A DNA stretch of 64,000 nucleotides from Ruminococcus sp. (GTDB taxonomy: Bacteria; Bacillota; Clostridia; Oscillospirales; Ruminococcaceae). The stretch covers positions 1 through 64,000 of the forward strand of contig JAILFN010000067.1 of the NCBI GenBank assembly GCA_024697545.1. Reading direction: 5' to 3'. The position numbers and the translations under genes were made by a program. The first letter of the stretch is position 1. Every line of letters begins with the position of its first letter. This document shows, in pieces, positions 41,564 through 50,651 of the stretch. The notes beneath the pieces were generated by a model. It saw nothing but the letters and a program-made list of their open reading frames with translations, did no database searches and was not told where the DNA came from.

Positions 41564-43075
41564 ATGGCGAGATTACTTACACCCGAACAGATGTCACAGG
41601 CAGAACAAACCAGCGAGCACCTCGGCACTCCCCTGTGGACGCTTATGCTAAATGCAGGCAGCGCGCTGGCTTCGATGATAAAGAGCCGTGCCGCAGAACG
41701 CCGCGCAAAGAAGATACTCTTCCTTTGCGGCAAGGGCAACAACGGCGGCGATGGATTTGTTGCCGCTGCAAAGCTCAAGGGCGGCGATCTGAAGATCAAG
41801 GTCAAGCTGATGTGCGGTATGCCCACGACCGAGCTTGCAAAGCGAGCTTACAACCTGCTTGAAAGCAAGGACTTTATCGACATCGCCGTGAACTATGACG
41901 CGGATATCATCGTAGACTGCATCTTCGGTCTGGGCTTCAAGGGCGAATTTGACGACCTGCTCGCGGCAGAGCTTTACGAGATCTCATTAAAGCCCGCATA
42001 CCGCATAGCCTGCGATATGCCGAGCGGCATAAACTGCTGCAACGGTGAAGCTGCCGCGGAGACACTTTTCTGCGACGAAACGCTCACCATGCACGCTCCC
42101 AAGCTCGGTATGTACCTCAGACCCGCAAAGAGCTTCTGCGGAAAGATAAGCGTAGCGGATATCTCGATACCAAACAACTGGGCAGCGCAGCTTGATGATG
42201 ACACCATCATCGAGACCGCAGAACCCGAATACTTAAAGAAGCTCTTCCCGTACAGAAACGAGGTCGATCACAAGAACAGATTCGGCAGGCTGCTTATGAT
42301 CTGCGGCTCGGAAAACTATGTCGGTGCGGCTGCCATAGCTTCAAGGGCGGCACTCAGAAGCGGCTGCGGCATCGTTCAGCTCGCAGCTCCTAAGTTCGTT
42401 ATACAGTGCATCTCGGGCAACGCCCCCGAATGTGTATACACCCCATTGCCCTCAGACGACGAAGGCTTTATCAGCGAGGAGGCGATCCCGCGCCTTAACG
42501 AGCTTATCGACGGTGCCGACGCGGTAGTGATCGGCTGCGGTCTCGGCTGCACCGAAGGCACTATGAAGATCATTGAGGAGATCGTCAAAAAATGCAGGGT
42601 GCCGCTTGTCATCGACGCCGATGGAATAAATCAGCTTGCCAAGCATATAGATGTATTGAGGGAAAAGAAATGTGAGATAATCCTTACCCCACACATCGCC
42701 GAGCTTGCAAGGCTCTGCGCCACCGACAACGCCGACGCGAAGCTTCACCGCTACCGCCTCGCGCGGGAGCTTTGCTTTAAGTACGGAGTTACCGTTCACG
42801 CAAAGGACGCGACCTCAATAACCATCAAGGACAGGCTTGCATACGTCACCGATTTCGGCACCTCGGCACTTGCAAAGGGCGGTTCGGGAGATATGCTCGC
42901 GGGGATCATCGGCTCGCTTCTCGCACAGGGTCTGAAGCCCAGAACGGCTTGTATGCTGGGAGACTACATCATGGGCAGCACTGCCGAGCTGCTGAGCGAT
43001 CAGTATTCCCCCGCAGCGATCACCGCAAGCGATATCATCAGCGCATTCAAGGATACACTCACAAAGATCAGTTAA
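41564..43075 (+). CDS. nnr: bifunctional NAD(P)H-hydrate epimerase / dehydratase
   Basis: YjeF_N LCGKGNNGGDGFVAA; carbohydrate-kinase-like KGGSGDMLAGIIGSLLAQG. Confidence 0.94.
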   Translation: MARLLTPEQMSQAEQTSEHLGTPLWTLMLNAGSALASMIKSRAAERRAKKILFLCGKGNNGGDGFVAAAKLKGGDLKIKVKLMCGMPTTELAKRAYNLLESKDFIDIAVNYDADIIVDCIFGLGFKGEFDDLLAAELYEISLKPAYRIACDMPSGINCCNGEAAAETLFCDETLTMHAPKLGMYLRPAKSFCGKISVADISIPNNWAAQLDDDTIIETAEPEYLKKLFPYRNEVDHKNRFGRLLMICGSENYVGAAAIASRAALRSGCGIVQLAAPKFVIQCISGNAPECVYTPLPSDDEGFISEEAIPRLNELIDGADAVVIGCGLGCTEGTMKIIEEIVKKCRVPLVIDADGINQLAKHIDVLREKKCEIILTPHIAELARLCATDNADAKLHRYRLARELCFKYGVTVHAKDATSITIKDRLAYVTDFGTSALAKGGSGDMLAGIIGSLLAQGLKPRTACMLGDYIMGSTAELLSDQYSPAAITASDIISAFKDTLTKIS

Positions 43076-43093
43076 TTGTACAAAAAGCTGTAC

Positions 43094-43127
43094 TATCCCC
43101 TCGATGTATGTCGGGGGGATATTTTAT
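43094..43127 (+). terminator. candidate terminator
   Basis: TATCCCC...GGGGATA stem followed by TTTTATT. Confidence 0.55.
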
Positions 43128-43141
43128 TAAGGAGTGGTCAT

Positions 43142-43630
43142 ATGTCAAATAAGCTTTTGAAGAAAACGGCGGCAGTATTTTCCGCAGCTGCACTCATCTG
43201 CCTGACGGGATGCAGCGGTACGGCAAAAGATGAACCCGCAAAGCTGCCGAAATATTTCAGCATACACGCCGAGATGACCGATGGAAAACTGAACGCGGGC
43301 GCCGACCTCACACGTTCTTCGGACGGCTGGCTCATGACTGTCACCTCCCCTGAGAACCTAAAGGATATGCAGTTTTTGCTTTCCGACGCGGGCTGGACGA
43401 TAAGCTGCGACGGGCTGAGCTATTCTGCGGGCGAGGGGCAGCTTCCCGCCTGTTCGCCGCTTCGCATGACGGCACGGGCTTTAGACGGCTGCACAAACGA
43501 AAAGCACAGCGGCAAGCTTGGCGGTCAGCGGTATGAAGTCGAGTTCAGGGACGGTATACCCTCTGGCATGACGGCAGAGAACGGACTGAAGGTCAGCTTT
43601 TCAAAATACAAAAAGACCGCACACTCATAA
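43142..43630 (+). CDS. lipoprotein, unknown function
   Basis: Signal peptide with lipobox LTGC; AAGGAG RBS. Confidence 0.65.
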   Translation: MSNKLLKKTAAVFSAAALICLTGCSGTAKDEPAKLPKYFSIHAEMTDGKLNAGADLTRSSDGWLMTVTSPENLKDMQFLLSDAGWTISCDGLSYSAGEGQLPACSPLRMTARALDGCTNEKHSGKLGGQRYEVEFRDGIPSGMTAENGLKVSFSKYKKTAHS

Positions 43631-43646
43631 GAATGTGCGGTCGGAA
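43617..43646 (-). terminator. intrinsic terminator overlapping the convergent stop codon
   Basis: GACCGCACA...TGTGCGGTC with U-run on the minus strand. Confidence 0.75.
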
Positions 43647-43666
43647 ATATCGGTATTCAGCCGAGA

Positions 43667-44803
43667 TCATTCGAGAGCAGCGATAGCAGCTTCCTTAGCC
43701 TTGTCAAAGTCAAATCCTTCAACAGTGTTGGGGTCAACTACCAGCGACTCGTCCTCATATACGCAGTTGCCTGCTTCGTCATAGGTGAGGTTGCTGTTGA
43801 CTTCATCAAGATCGGGATACTCGTCAGCGGTGTAGGAAGCGCCGCCGGGGATATTCTCCTCGGGAACCGCGATGATGTTGCCGTCAGCGTCCTCAAATAC
43901 GAGATCTGCTACATAGAAGTCCATGTGAGACTTTACCTGCCAAGCCATTAAAGTGATATAGTTGGTCTCAAAGTCCTTGGAGAACTGAGCCTCACCGCCC
44001 TTGATGCCGGGACGGCACATAGCCTCGGTATAAGCCCACTGATTGGACCATGCGGTCTCATCGCCCTCAGCAGAAGCGTTGGAAGCCAGGCTGTACTCTA
44101 CAAGGTTGCCGTTCCAAACGTTGTTGTTGTTAACGCCGAATGCGCCGCCGTACCAGGGAACGCATACAGGGCTGAGCGTACCGGTATCATAAAGCTGCTG
44201 GTTGCGTCCGATGCAGACGAGGTCAGCCTTGATGGTGAAGATCTTCTCCATATCTTCCTCATGACCCTTGAAGAGCTTGTTCATATCAAATCTGATCTTG
44301 GGGATCATATACTTATAAGTGCCATCGGGCATTACCTGATAGCAAAGCTCATCTATCTTGAGCATATTAACGCCGGCAACTTCCTGAACGCTCAGGTCGC
44401 ATACAGCCTCATCGCCCTCATAGCCTTCTTCGCCGGGCTTCTTGCCGCCTACCTCTTCGTTGAACATCTCGGTAAAGGCGTTTACATCGGTATCAGCTGC
44501 AAATACGAGAGAAGCATTGTCGATGTTCTTGAGCTGATCCTTAATAGCGGATACGGGAGCGAACTCAGCGCCGCCCGCCTTTTCGGTGTCGTCACCCTCG
44601 CCCTCGCTGTCAGCGGGAGCTTCGGACTCAGCCTCAGTCTCGGCAGCCTCAGTCTCAGTCTCGGTAGCTTCGGTCTCGGCAGCGGTAGTTGTAGTAGTAG
44701 TCTCTTCCTTCTTGGAAGAGCTGTCGTTTCCGGACTCTCCGCAAGCAGTCATCATAGCACAAGCCATAGCAATAGCAACTGTGCAAGCTAAAAGCTTTTT
44801 CAT
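43667..44803 (-). CDS. lipoprotein with acidic/Thr-rich linker, unknown function
   Basis: Lipobox MTAC; TTTTTTAAETEATETETEAAETEAESEAPAD low-complexity linker. Confidence 0.75.
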   Translation of the reverse strand: MKKLLACTVAIAMACAMMTACGESGNDSSSKKEETTTTTTAAETEATETETEAAETEAESEAPADSEGEGDDTEKAGGAEFAPVSAIKDQLKNIDNASLVFAADTDVNAFTEMFNEEVGGKKPGEEGYEGDEAVCDLSVQEVAGVNMLKIDELCYQVMPDGTYKYMIPKIRFDMNKLFKGHEEDMEKIFTIKADLVCIGRNQQLYDTGTLSPVCVPWYGGAFGVNNNNVWNGNLVEYSLASNASAEGDETAWSNQWAYTEAMCRPGIKGGEAQFSKDFETNYITLMAWQVKSHMDFYVADLVFEDADGNIIAVPEENIPGGASYTADEYPDLDEVNSNLTYDEAGNCVYEDESLVVDPNTVEGFDFDKAKEAAIAALE

Positions 44804-44964
44804 TTAGATTACCTCCAATATCATTAGTAAAAAGTATAGTATCTAACGATTAAATTATATCACAAATACGGTTTTCTTTCAATATCCTATTTGCACAAAT
44901 CGGCAGATTCTTTATAGTAACATTCTACAGAAAACGATTACTTTTTCCAACAAAATACACAAAA

Positions 44965-44992
44965 AAGGCTGTGCCCGAAAGACACAGCCTTA
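44965..44992 (-). terminator. intrinsic terminator
   Basis: AAGGCTGTG...CACAGCCTT followed by U-run on the minus strand. Confidence 0.8.
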
Positions 44993-45007
44993 ATGTATCG
45001 TTATTGA

Positions 45008-46165
45008 TTACTTCTTGCGGGATACAACTATTGCTGCACCTGCGAGAGCTGCGATCGCAAGACCAACGCCTGCTGCCGCACCGGAATTTGCATTCTCGGT
45101 AGCATCAGAAGCTGCCTCACCTTCGCCAGCAGCGGAAGTGTTGGTGCCGGTAGTGCCGCTGCCGCCCTTGCTGCCGCCGCCTCCGTTGCCGCCCTTGGAG
45201 TTATTGTTGCCGCCCTTGGAGTTGTTGGAATCGCTGCCGCTTGCGTTGCTGTCAGCGTTGGAGCTGTCGCCCTTGCTGTCGTTTTCGCTGTTTCCGCTGC
45301 CGCCTTCGCTGCTGTCATCGCCATCCCTGCAAACTGCGCCGGGGATCTGCTTGTTGATGTAATCGCCGTCAACGACTACCTGAATAGCTTCGCCCTCATC
45401 GGTAGCATTTACCTTGGTATAAGGATCGCCGTCACCGGAAACGCTGCTGGGATTGAATCCGCCGTTGCCGCCGAAAGTGCAGATGATGTACTGATAATCG
45501 TCAGCGCTTTCCTCGCTGTAAGGATGATACTCCCAAGTGGTCTTGTCGGTCGATTCAACGGTGATCTCGAAGTGAAGTGCGGAAAGGTTGTCATCGGTAA
45601 GGGAGATCTGTACCCACTGACCGTTGAACTTGCCGCTGCCGCTGTTCCAGCCGTTCATATCGCAAGCACCGTCAGCATATACGGGATTGCCGTCTGCATC
45701 ATAAGAATGAGTCCAACCCTGCTGGAAGTCAGCAGAGCAGTCGCCGTTCCAGGACTTCTGAACGGTGTACATATAAGCTTCACTTACGGCACTACCTTCG
45801 CCTGCTGCGTTCTCGTCAGCCATCCAGATGTTGTTTGTATCACTGGTAACATGGATAGAAACAACAGCCTTCTTCGCGTGACCTACCTGGAAGTTACAGC
45901 CAAAGTTGTAGAAATCGACCTTGCCTGTCTCCTGGTTGGTATAGCCTACCAGCTGTCCCTTAGCGCCCTCGTTCCATGTATCGCCCTCGGGGTCAACTGC
46001 TGTTGCAACATTATCCAGGCTGGAGCCGTCGAAGTTGACGGTCCATGTACCGGTAGCATTATAGAAACCGTTTTCCGCAGGTGCCTCGTCAGCGGTTACG
46101 GGAACTGCAACTGCTGCTGCGAGTGCTACCGCAGACATACCTGCAATGATCTTAGATATTTTCAT
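45008..46165 (-). CDS. secreted surface protein with Gly/Ser/Asn-rich linker and C-terminal anchor
   Basis: Signal peptide (MKISKIIAGMSAVALAAAVAVPVTA); low-complexity linker; AAAGVGLAIAALAGAAIVVSRKK tail; start moved to 46165. Confidence 0.75.
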   Translation of the reverse strand: MKISKIIAGMSAVALAAAVAVPVTADEAPAENGFYNATGTWTVNFDGSSLDNVATAVDPEGDTWNEGAKGQLVGYTNQETGKVDFYNFGCNFQVGHAKKAVVSIHVTSDTNNIWMADENAAGEGSAVSEAYMYTVQKSWNGDCSADFQQGWTHSYDADGNPVYADGACDMNGWNSGSGKFNGQWVQISLTDDNLSALHFEITVESTDKTTWEYHPYSEESADDYQYIICTFGGNGGFNPSSVSGDGDPYTKVNATDEGEAIQVVVDGDYINKQIPGAVCRDGDDSSEGGSGNSENDSKGDSSNADSNASGSDSNNSKGGNNNSKGGNGGGGSKGGSGTTGTNTSAAGEGEAASDATENANSGAAAGVGLAIAALAGAAIVVSRKK

Positions 46166-46406
46166 TGTGATCTCCTCCATATTTATTGTTTGCGCTGTCA
46201 TTTTCGACAGCTTATCAACATACCGTGATCCGACAACACACCCGTGCAATATTCGGATCCAATATATATTATATCAGATATCCCGCGTAAAATCAAGCAT
46301 TTTTTCAAAAAATGAACGCTGTACCCGCTCAAATATATCACAAACTTTTCAATAATCTTTTGTGCATTTTTAACAGATAACGATTACTTTATATCAAAAA
46401 TATAAA

Positions 46407-46433
46407 GCGGCAGAACATTCTGCCGCCTTTTTT
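46407..46433. terminator. bidirectional hairpin terminator
   Basis: GCGGCAGAACATTCTGCCGC followed by T-run. Confidence 0.75.
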
Positions 46434-46442
46434 CTGTTATCA

Positions 46443-48779
46443 TCAGACCGCAACATCGGAGAACATTATGCCCACCTGCTTGCCTTCATACTCGCAGGTG
46501 TACTCATAGCCCACCTCTTTGCACTTTGCGTTCTTGCCGCTTATATCGAACTCGCCCTTTACCGAACGTGTGATATATACCTGCTTGACCGCGCCGGGAT
46601 AGTTGCTGTCATAGACCTGAAGCACGAACTTGCGGTGATCCTCGCTGTCCTGGATAAGTCCGATAGCGTTGACGGTGTGAGAACCGTCGATGGTGGTTAT
46701 AACGGGTTCGCCGCGTGCGAGAAGCTCCTTGAGGTTCTCAAATCCGCTGTCGCCGTCATAAAGATCGAACTCGGCAAAGCTGTCGTCCCACTGGATAGCG
46801 TTAAGGGTATACAGAGCCCTGTAGAACTCAGCCTCCTCCTCGCTGCTCGCCTTCGCGATCTTATCTATACTGCCCGAAATGTCAAGGCTCAGAAGCTCGA
46901 CCTTTTCCCATTTCAGGTTGCTTGCATTGAGCTTGTATCTCTGCGATACCCAGCCCTCATCGGCAGCTCTGCCCGCATAGCTGCTCTTTACCTTGATAGT
47001 GCTGCTCTTGCTGTTGAAGTCGAGGTATTTCTTGACATCAGCAAGGTCACTCGTCAGCATATTTGGAACTATGCTCGAAAGCGGTTCGTGCGATGTGAAC
47101 TTTTCTTCTATGCTGCTTCCCTTGAGCTTGTAGCCGGGAGCGTCATACTTCTGCGAGCTTTCGTCAGAGGGGCTGAATTTCGACTTGCTCATACTGAGTC
47201 TGCCGACGTACCAGTCTCTTGCGAAAAGCGCCATGCCGAAGTCAAGGCTCGGGGTATCAGAAGCGCGGAAGTTCTTGAAGGAATAGCCGTTCTTCAGAGG
47301 ATCGAAGCCCGTGTTGTAAAGCGAATATCCCTTAGCGCTGTCGTCCGTGCTGTCATACTCCACAACGTCGTAGTTGAGTGTCGTGACGATCTGCTTGTAA
47401 ACGCCTTCGAGAGCGTCGGCGTCGGAAGCGGAGTAATAGCGTCCGCCAGTGTGAGCCGAAAGATTCTGGAGCCAGTTTCTGTCAGCCTCACGTCCGAGCC
47501 CTACCGTCATGACGATGATGTTCTTCTCAAACGCGATCTTTGCGAGCTCTTCAACGCTCTTTGCGTCCTTTTCATCGGAAGCGCCGTCGGAAAGCAGAAC
47601 TATTATATTTCTTGTATTGCCGTTCCTCGCAAAGGAATCCATGCAGGTCTCGAGTGCAGTCTCGATATGAGAGCCGCTGAAAACTTCATCTGAGTGTCTG
47701 ATGTCGTCAAGAGCGTCATGCAGCTTTCTGTTGTCCTTTGTGAAATCGGTCATAAGGCTGTAATCGGCGGTGAACTTTGCGATGCTGTAAAGGAAATCGC
47801 CGTCGCCTTCTATCTTCTTTATGAGCTTTTCGGTAAAATCAAGACGCTTGAAGTCAACGTCGTTCTCGGCGGGGAAATTCGATACCTCGTAAGGGTACAT
47901 CGAGCCCGAGTTGTCGAGCAGGAAGGCTATGCGGGTATCGGGCGCTTTGTTCGCCTGCTTTTCAACGCCGACAAGATATGTGCCGTATGTCTTTATGTTT
48001 GCGGTAACGGTGCCCGAAGCGGAGTCTGCCTTCGTATCGAGCTTTTCATAGGTGAGGTTGCTCTTGTTGAACTTCAGCACCGAAAGGTTCTTCATGCTGA
48101 TGCCGCGGTTTTCGAGAGCCTTTTTGTTGACCTTGAAGGTCACCTTTGCCGAATCGAAATTGTAATCGGACATGATGTCATAAGCCTTGCTGACAACGCC
48201 CGTATTCGAGGATATGTTGAATATCCTCATCTCGTATATCGAAGCGTCGACTATGTTAGCGCTCCCCTTCATATCAAGGGTGAGCTCGCCGCTTTTCTTT
48301 GTATGTTCGACCACAACAGAGCCGTCATTCTGAGAGCCGTCGGTAGATGCTGCGGTAGGATCAAGCCCGACTACCAGCTCATAGCCGTCGAGCAGACCGT
48401 CGCCGTCGGTGTCCTTGTTCTTGGGATCGGTGCCGAGCTTTTCTTCATCTCCGTCAGAGAGCGCATCGTTATCGCAGTCCTCATCGAGGGGGTTGGTGCC
48501 GTTGTGCTTTTCGGTATCGTTTATGACATCGTCGCCGTCATTGTCACCGTCGGGAGCAAGCTCCTGTTCGCGGTATGTGGTGTTGATATCAAATTGCGAG
48601 ATAACGTTCTGAGCCAGCAGCAGAGCGTCGTTGCTGCGTATTCGCTTGATGGTCATCACCGCCACCACCGCAAGTGCGGCAGCCGTAACAGCAGCAGTAC
48701 CTGCCAGAACCTTTCTTCTTCTTCCGCGTTTATACTGTTTGTTTGCGAGCGCTTCCGCAGCAGACAGTCCTTCCTTCAT
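46443..48779 (-). CDS. membrane-anchored VWA protein with thrombospondin type-3-like repeats and C-terminal cysteine-peptidase-like region
   Basis: DNDGDDVINDTEKHNGTNPLDEDCDNDALSDGDEEKLGTDPKNKDTDGDGLLDGYE; MIDAS RIAFLLDNSGSM; HTVNAIGLI...YDSNYPG near the C-terminus. Confidence 0.85.
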   Translation of the reverse strand: MKEGLSAAEALANKQYKRGRRRKVLAGTAAVTAAALAVVAVMTIKRIRSNDALLLAQNVISQFDINTTYREQELAPDGDNDGDDVINDTEKHNGTNPLDEDCDNDALSDGDEEKLGTDPKNKDTDGDGLLDGYELVVGLDPTAASTDGSQNDGSVVVEHTKKSGELTLDMKGSANIVDASIYEMRIFNISSNTGVVSKAYDIMSDYNFDSAKVTFKVNKKALENRGISMKNLSVLKFNKSNLTYEKLDTKADSASGTVTANIKTYGTYLVGVEKQANKAPDTRIAFLLDNSGSMYPYEVSNFPAENDVDFKRLDFTEKLIKKIEGDGDFLYSIAKFTADYSLMTDFTKDNRKLHDALDDIRHSDEVFSGSHIETALETCMDSFARNGNTRNIIVLLSDGASDEKDAKSVEELAKIAFEKNIIVMTVGLGREADRNWLQNLSAHTGGRYYSASDADALEGVYKQIVTTLNYDVVEYDSTDDSAKGYSLYNTGFDPLKNGYSFKNFRASDTPSLDFGMALFARDWYVGRLSMSKSKFSPSDESSQKYDAPGYKLKGSSIEEKFTSHEPLSSIVPNMLTSDLADVKKYLDFNSKSSTIKVKSSYAGRAADEGWVSQRYKLNASNLKWEKVELLSLDISGSIDKIAKASSEEEAEFYRALYTLNAIQWDDSFAEFDLYDGDSGFENLKELLARGEPVITTIDGSHTVNAIGLIQDSEDHRKFVLQVYDSNYPGAVKQVYITRSVKGEFDISGKNAKCKEVGYEYTCEYEGKQVGIMFSDVAV

Positions 48780-48977
48780 AGGTCCTTAGCCTCCCGAAAT
48801 TTCAAATATATAAATATATTTTAACACAAGATCAAAATTTAATCAACCGATAAATTGTTACTATTTTTTCTGATTTGATTAACATTTTTTAGCGTTCTTG
48901 GCTATATCCGCCGCATAAGCGTCATTCCCGTCGGGCGGTAAATATATTAACGTCATATTAACATTGAGTACAAAAGC

Positions 48978-49006
48978 TTGAAATCCAGGGAGAATCCTGC
49001 TATAAT
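48978..49006 (+). promoter_or_regulatory. promoter
   Basis: TTGAAA - 17 nt - TATAAT. Confidence 0.7.
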
Positions 49007-49012
49007 ATTCAT

Positions 49013-49093
49013 GTTAAGGCAATACTGTACAACTGTTGGTGCGTCAGATGGGCCTGCAAAGGCGACGAGCCGCCGCTCGCTGCGGTATTGCTC
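49013..49093 (+). other. structured 5' leader element (candidate cis-regulatory RNA or MITE/REP-like repeat)
   Basis: Closing stem GCAATAC (49019-49025)/GTATTGC (49085-49091); internal GCCTgcaaAGGC and GAGCcgccGCTC hairpins. Confidence 0.55.
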
Positions 49094-49148
49094 CTATAAT
49101 AATAAACACACGCGACAAAGCGTATGGATATCGGCAGGAGGCAGAAAA

Positions 49149-50651
49149 ATGCCATATAATTCCACTCCAAACAACTTACCGATAAGGAAGATAAGGCGCC
49201 GCACGATTATCGGGTATACCGCAGCCATGCTGCTGACCGTTGCCACAGCGACCATTCTTTTGTTCCTGACCCTCGGCAGGACAGCCGATGAAAAGGAATC
49301 GCGCCTGATCGAAAGCGGAGCGAGGAACACCACCCTTGCGGCTGACAATTACATAAAGGAATGTGAATCGGAATGCAATGAAGTCTTTGTGAATGAGACT
49401 ATCCTTAAATACTCCCCCTGCATACTCTCCGAAACACACCGCAGCTCCGGCTATGAACAGTCTAAGGCAGAGATCAAAGGTCAGCTCTCAAAGATCTCGG
49501 CGGGAAAATGCTATAACGACTTTTTCCTGATCTACTCAAATTCCGATACCATCGGAAATGTCTCTCAGGTAGCTGACGACGTAACTGCGAACGGCGGATA
49601 CAGCTTATTTGCCGAAACGCTCGACGGCAGCAGCGATAAATGGGTGTTCGGCGAGTTCGGGGATTTTTCAAAGATGTACTATCTCAGACGACTGAACGAG
49701 GACGCCATCTTCGTTATGTCCTGCTACACCGGCAGCCTGAACATAGTCTTCCCCTCATACCACACCGATTCGGAAGTTGACTATATCCTCGCCGACGGCA
49801 GCGGGAGCGTTATCTACTCGGACATCAAAAGGATAAGGTCGGGCAACCATATGCCTTCAAAGTATTCCTCACTTTTCCATAAGGAAAACGAAAGCGTTAT
49901 AGATGATTACTACATCGCTTCAAGGATAAAGATGAAAAACGGCTGGACGGTATATGCCGTGACGACCAACAGCGATTTCTTCCCGAACTACACCGTGGTA
50001 CTTACCATAACGCTTATCGGTATGTCGGCGGTCGTGCTGATCTCACTGCTCACGGGGATACTGGTGTTCTCCGTCGGTCCCAAACAGTCTGAGCAGCTCA
50101 CGGGCGGCGAATACTTAGACCCCGTCACGGGAACGCTTAACGAATACGGTCTTGATGAGATGATAAGCGAAGTGCTGGAGACTTCCCTTGTCGGCAGCAC
50201 CTACGCATTCATCATGATAGGCATCAAGGATCACGAGCAGATAAAGAGCACCGTATCCCTCAGATACTGGAACGACATAAGGTTCGCCCTCGCCGAAAAG
50301 GCAGAGAGCTTCTTTGAAAACAGAAAGCACCACATAGGCAGAGCTTATGACGACTATATGACGGTATTCGCCGATTACAGCGAGTTTGACCTTTTCAAGG
50401 CTCACGATGAGCTTAGAAAGAGCTGCGAGGAGCTTTACCGTTCCTTTGAGGACTTTACCGCAGGCGATGACGGCACGCTTAAGCTCAATATCACCATCGG
50501 CGCTTCGATATACCCCGATGACGGAGATGACTTTGATACTCTGCTGGGCAAGGCAAGACAAGCCTACAAGCTTGCAGACCACAAGGAAAAGAACAGATTC
50601 GGGATATACAAGAACCCGCACAGCGATGGAAAAGAAAAGGAGGAGAGCTGA
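49149..50651 (+). CDS. membrane sensor with extracytoplasmic domain and degenerate GGDEF domain
   Basis: Two TMs around an extracellular region; C-terminal GGDEF-fold (DPVTGTLNEYGLDEMI, LNITIGASIYPDDGDDFDTLLGKARQAYKLADHKEKNRFGIY), signature replaced by AYDDY; start at 49149 after AGGAGG. Confidence 0.75.
   Translation: MPYNSTPNNLPIRKIRRRTIIGYTAAMLLTVATATILLFLTLGRTADEKESRLIESGARNTTLAADNYIKECESECNEVFVNETILKYSPCILSETHRSSGYEQSKAEIKGQLSKISAGKCYNDFFLIYSNSDTIGNVSQVADDVTANGGYSLFAETLDGSSDKWVFGEFGDFSKMYYLRRLNEDAIFVMSCYTGSLNIVFPSYHTDSEVDYILADGSGSVIYSDIKRIRSGNHMPSKYSSLFHKENESVIDDYYIASRIKMKNGWTVYAVTTNSDFFPNYTVVLTITLIGMSAVVLISLLTGILVFSVGPKQSEQLTGGEYLDPVTGTLNEYGLDEMISEVLETSLVGSTYAFIMIGIKDHEQIKSTVSLRYWNDIRFALAEKAESFFENRKHHIGRAYDDYMTVFADYSEFDLFKAHDELRKSCEELYRSFEDFTAGDDGTLKLNITIGASIYPDDGDDFDTLLGKARQAYKLADHKEKNRFGIYKNPHSDGKEKEES

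Noticed and set aside
46635-48824. 352- and 376-aa plus-strand ORFs
   Set aside because: Antisense to the VWA protein, low-complexity hydrophobic shadows.
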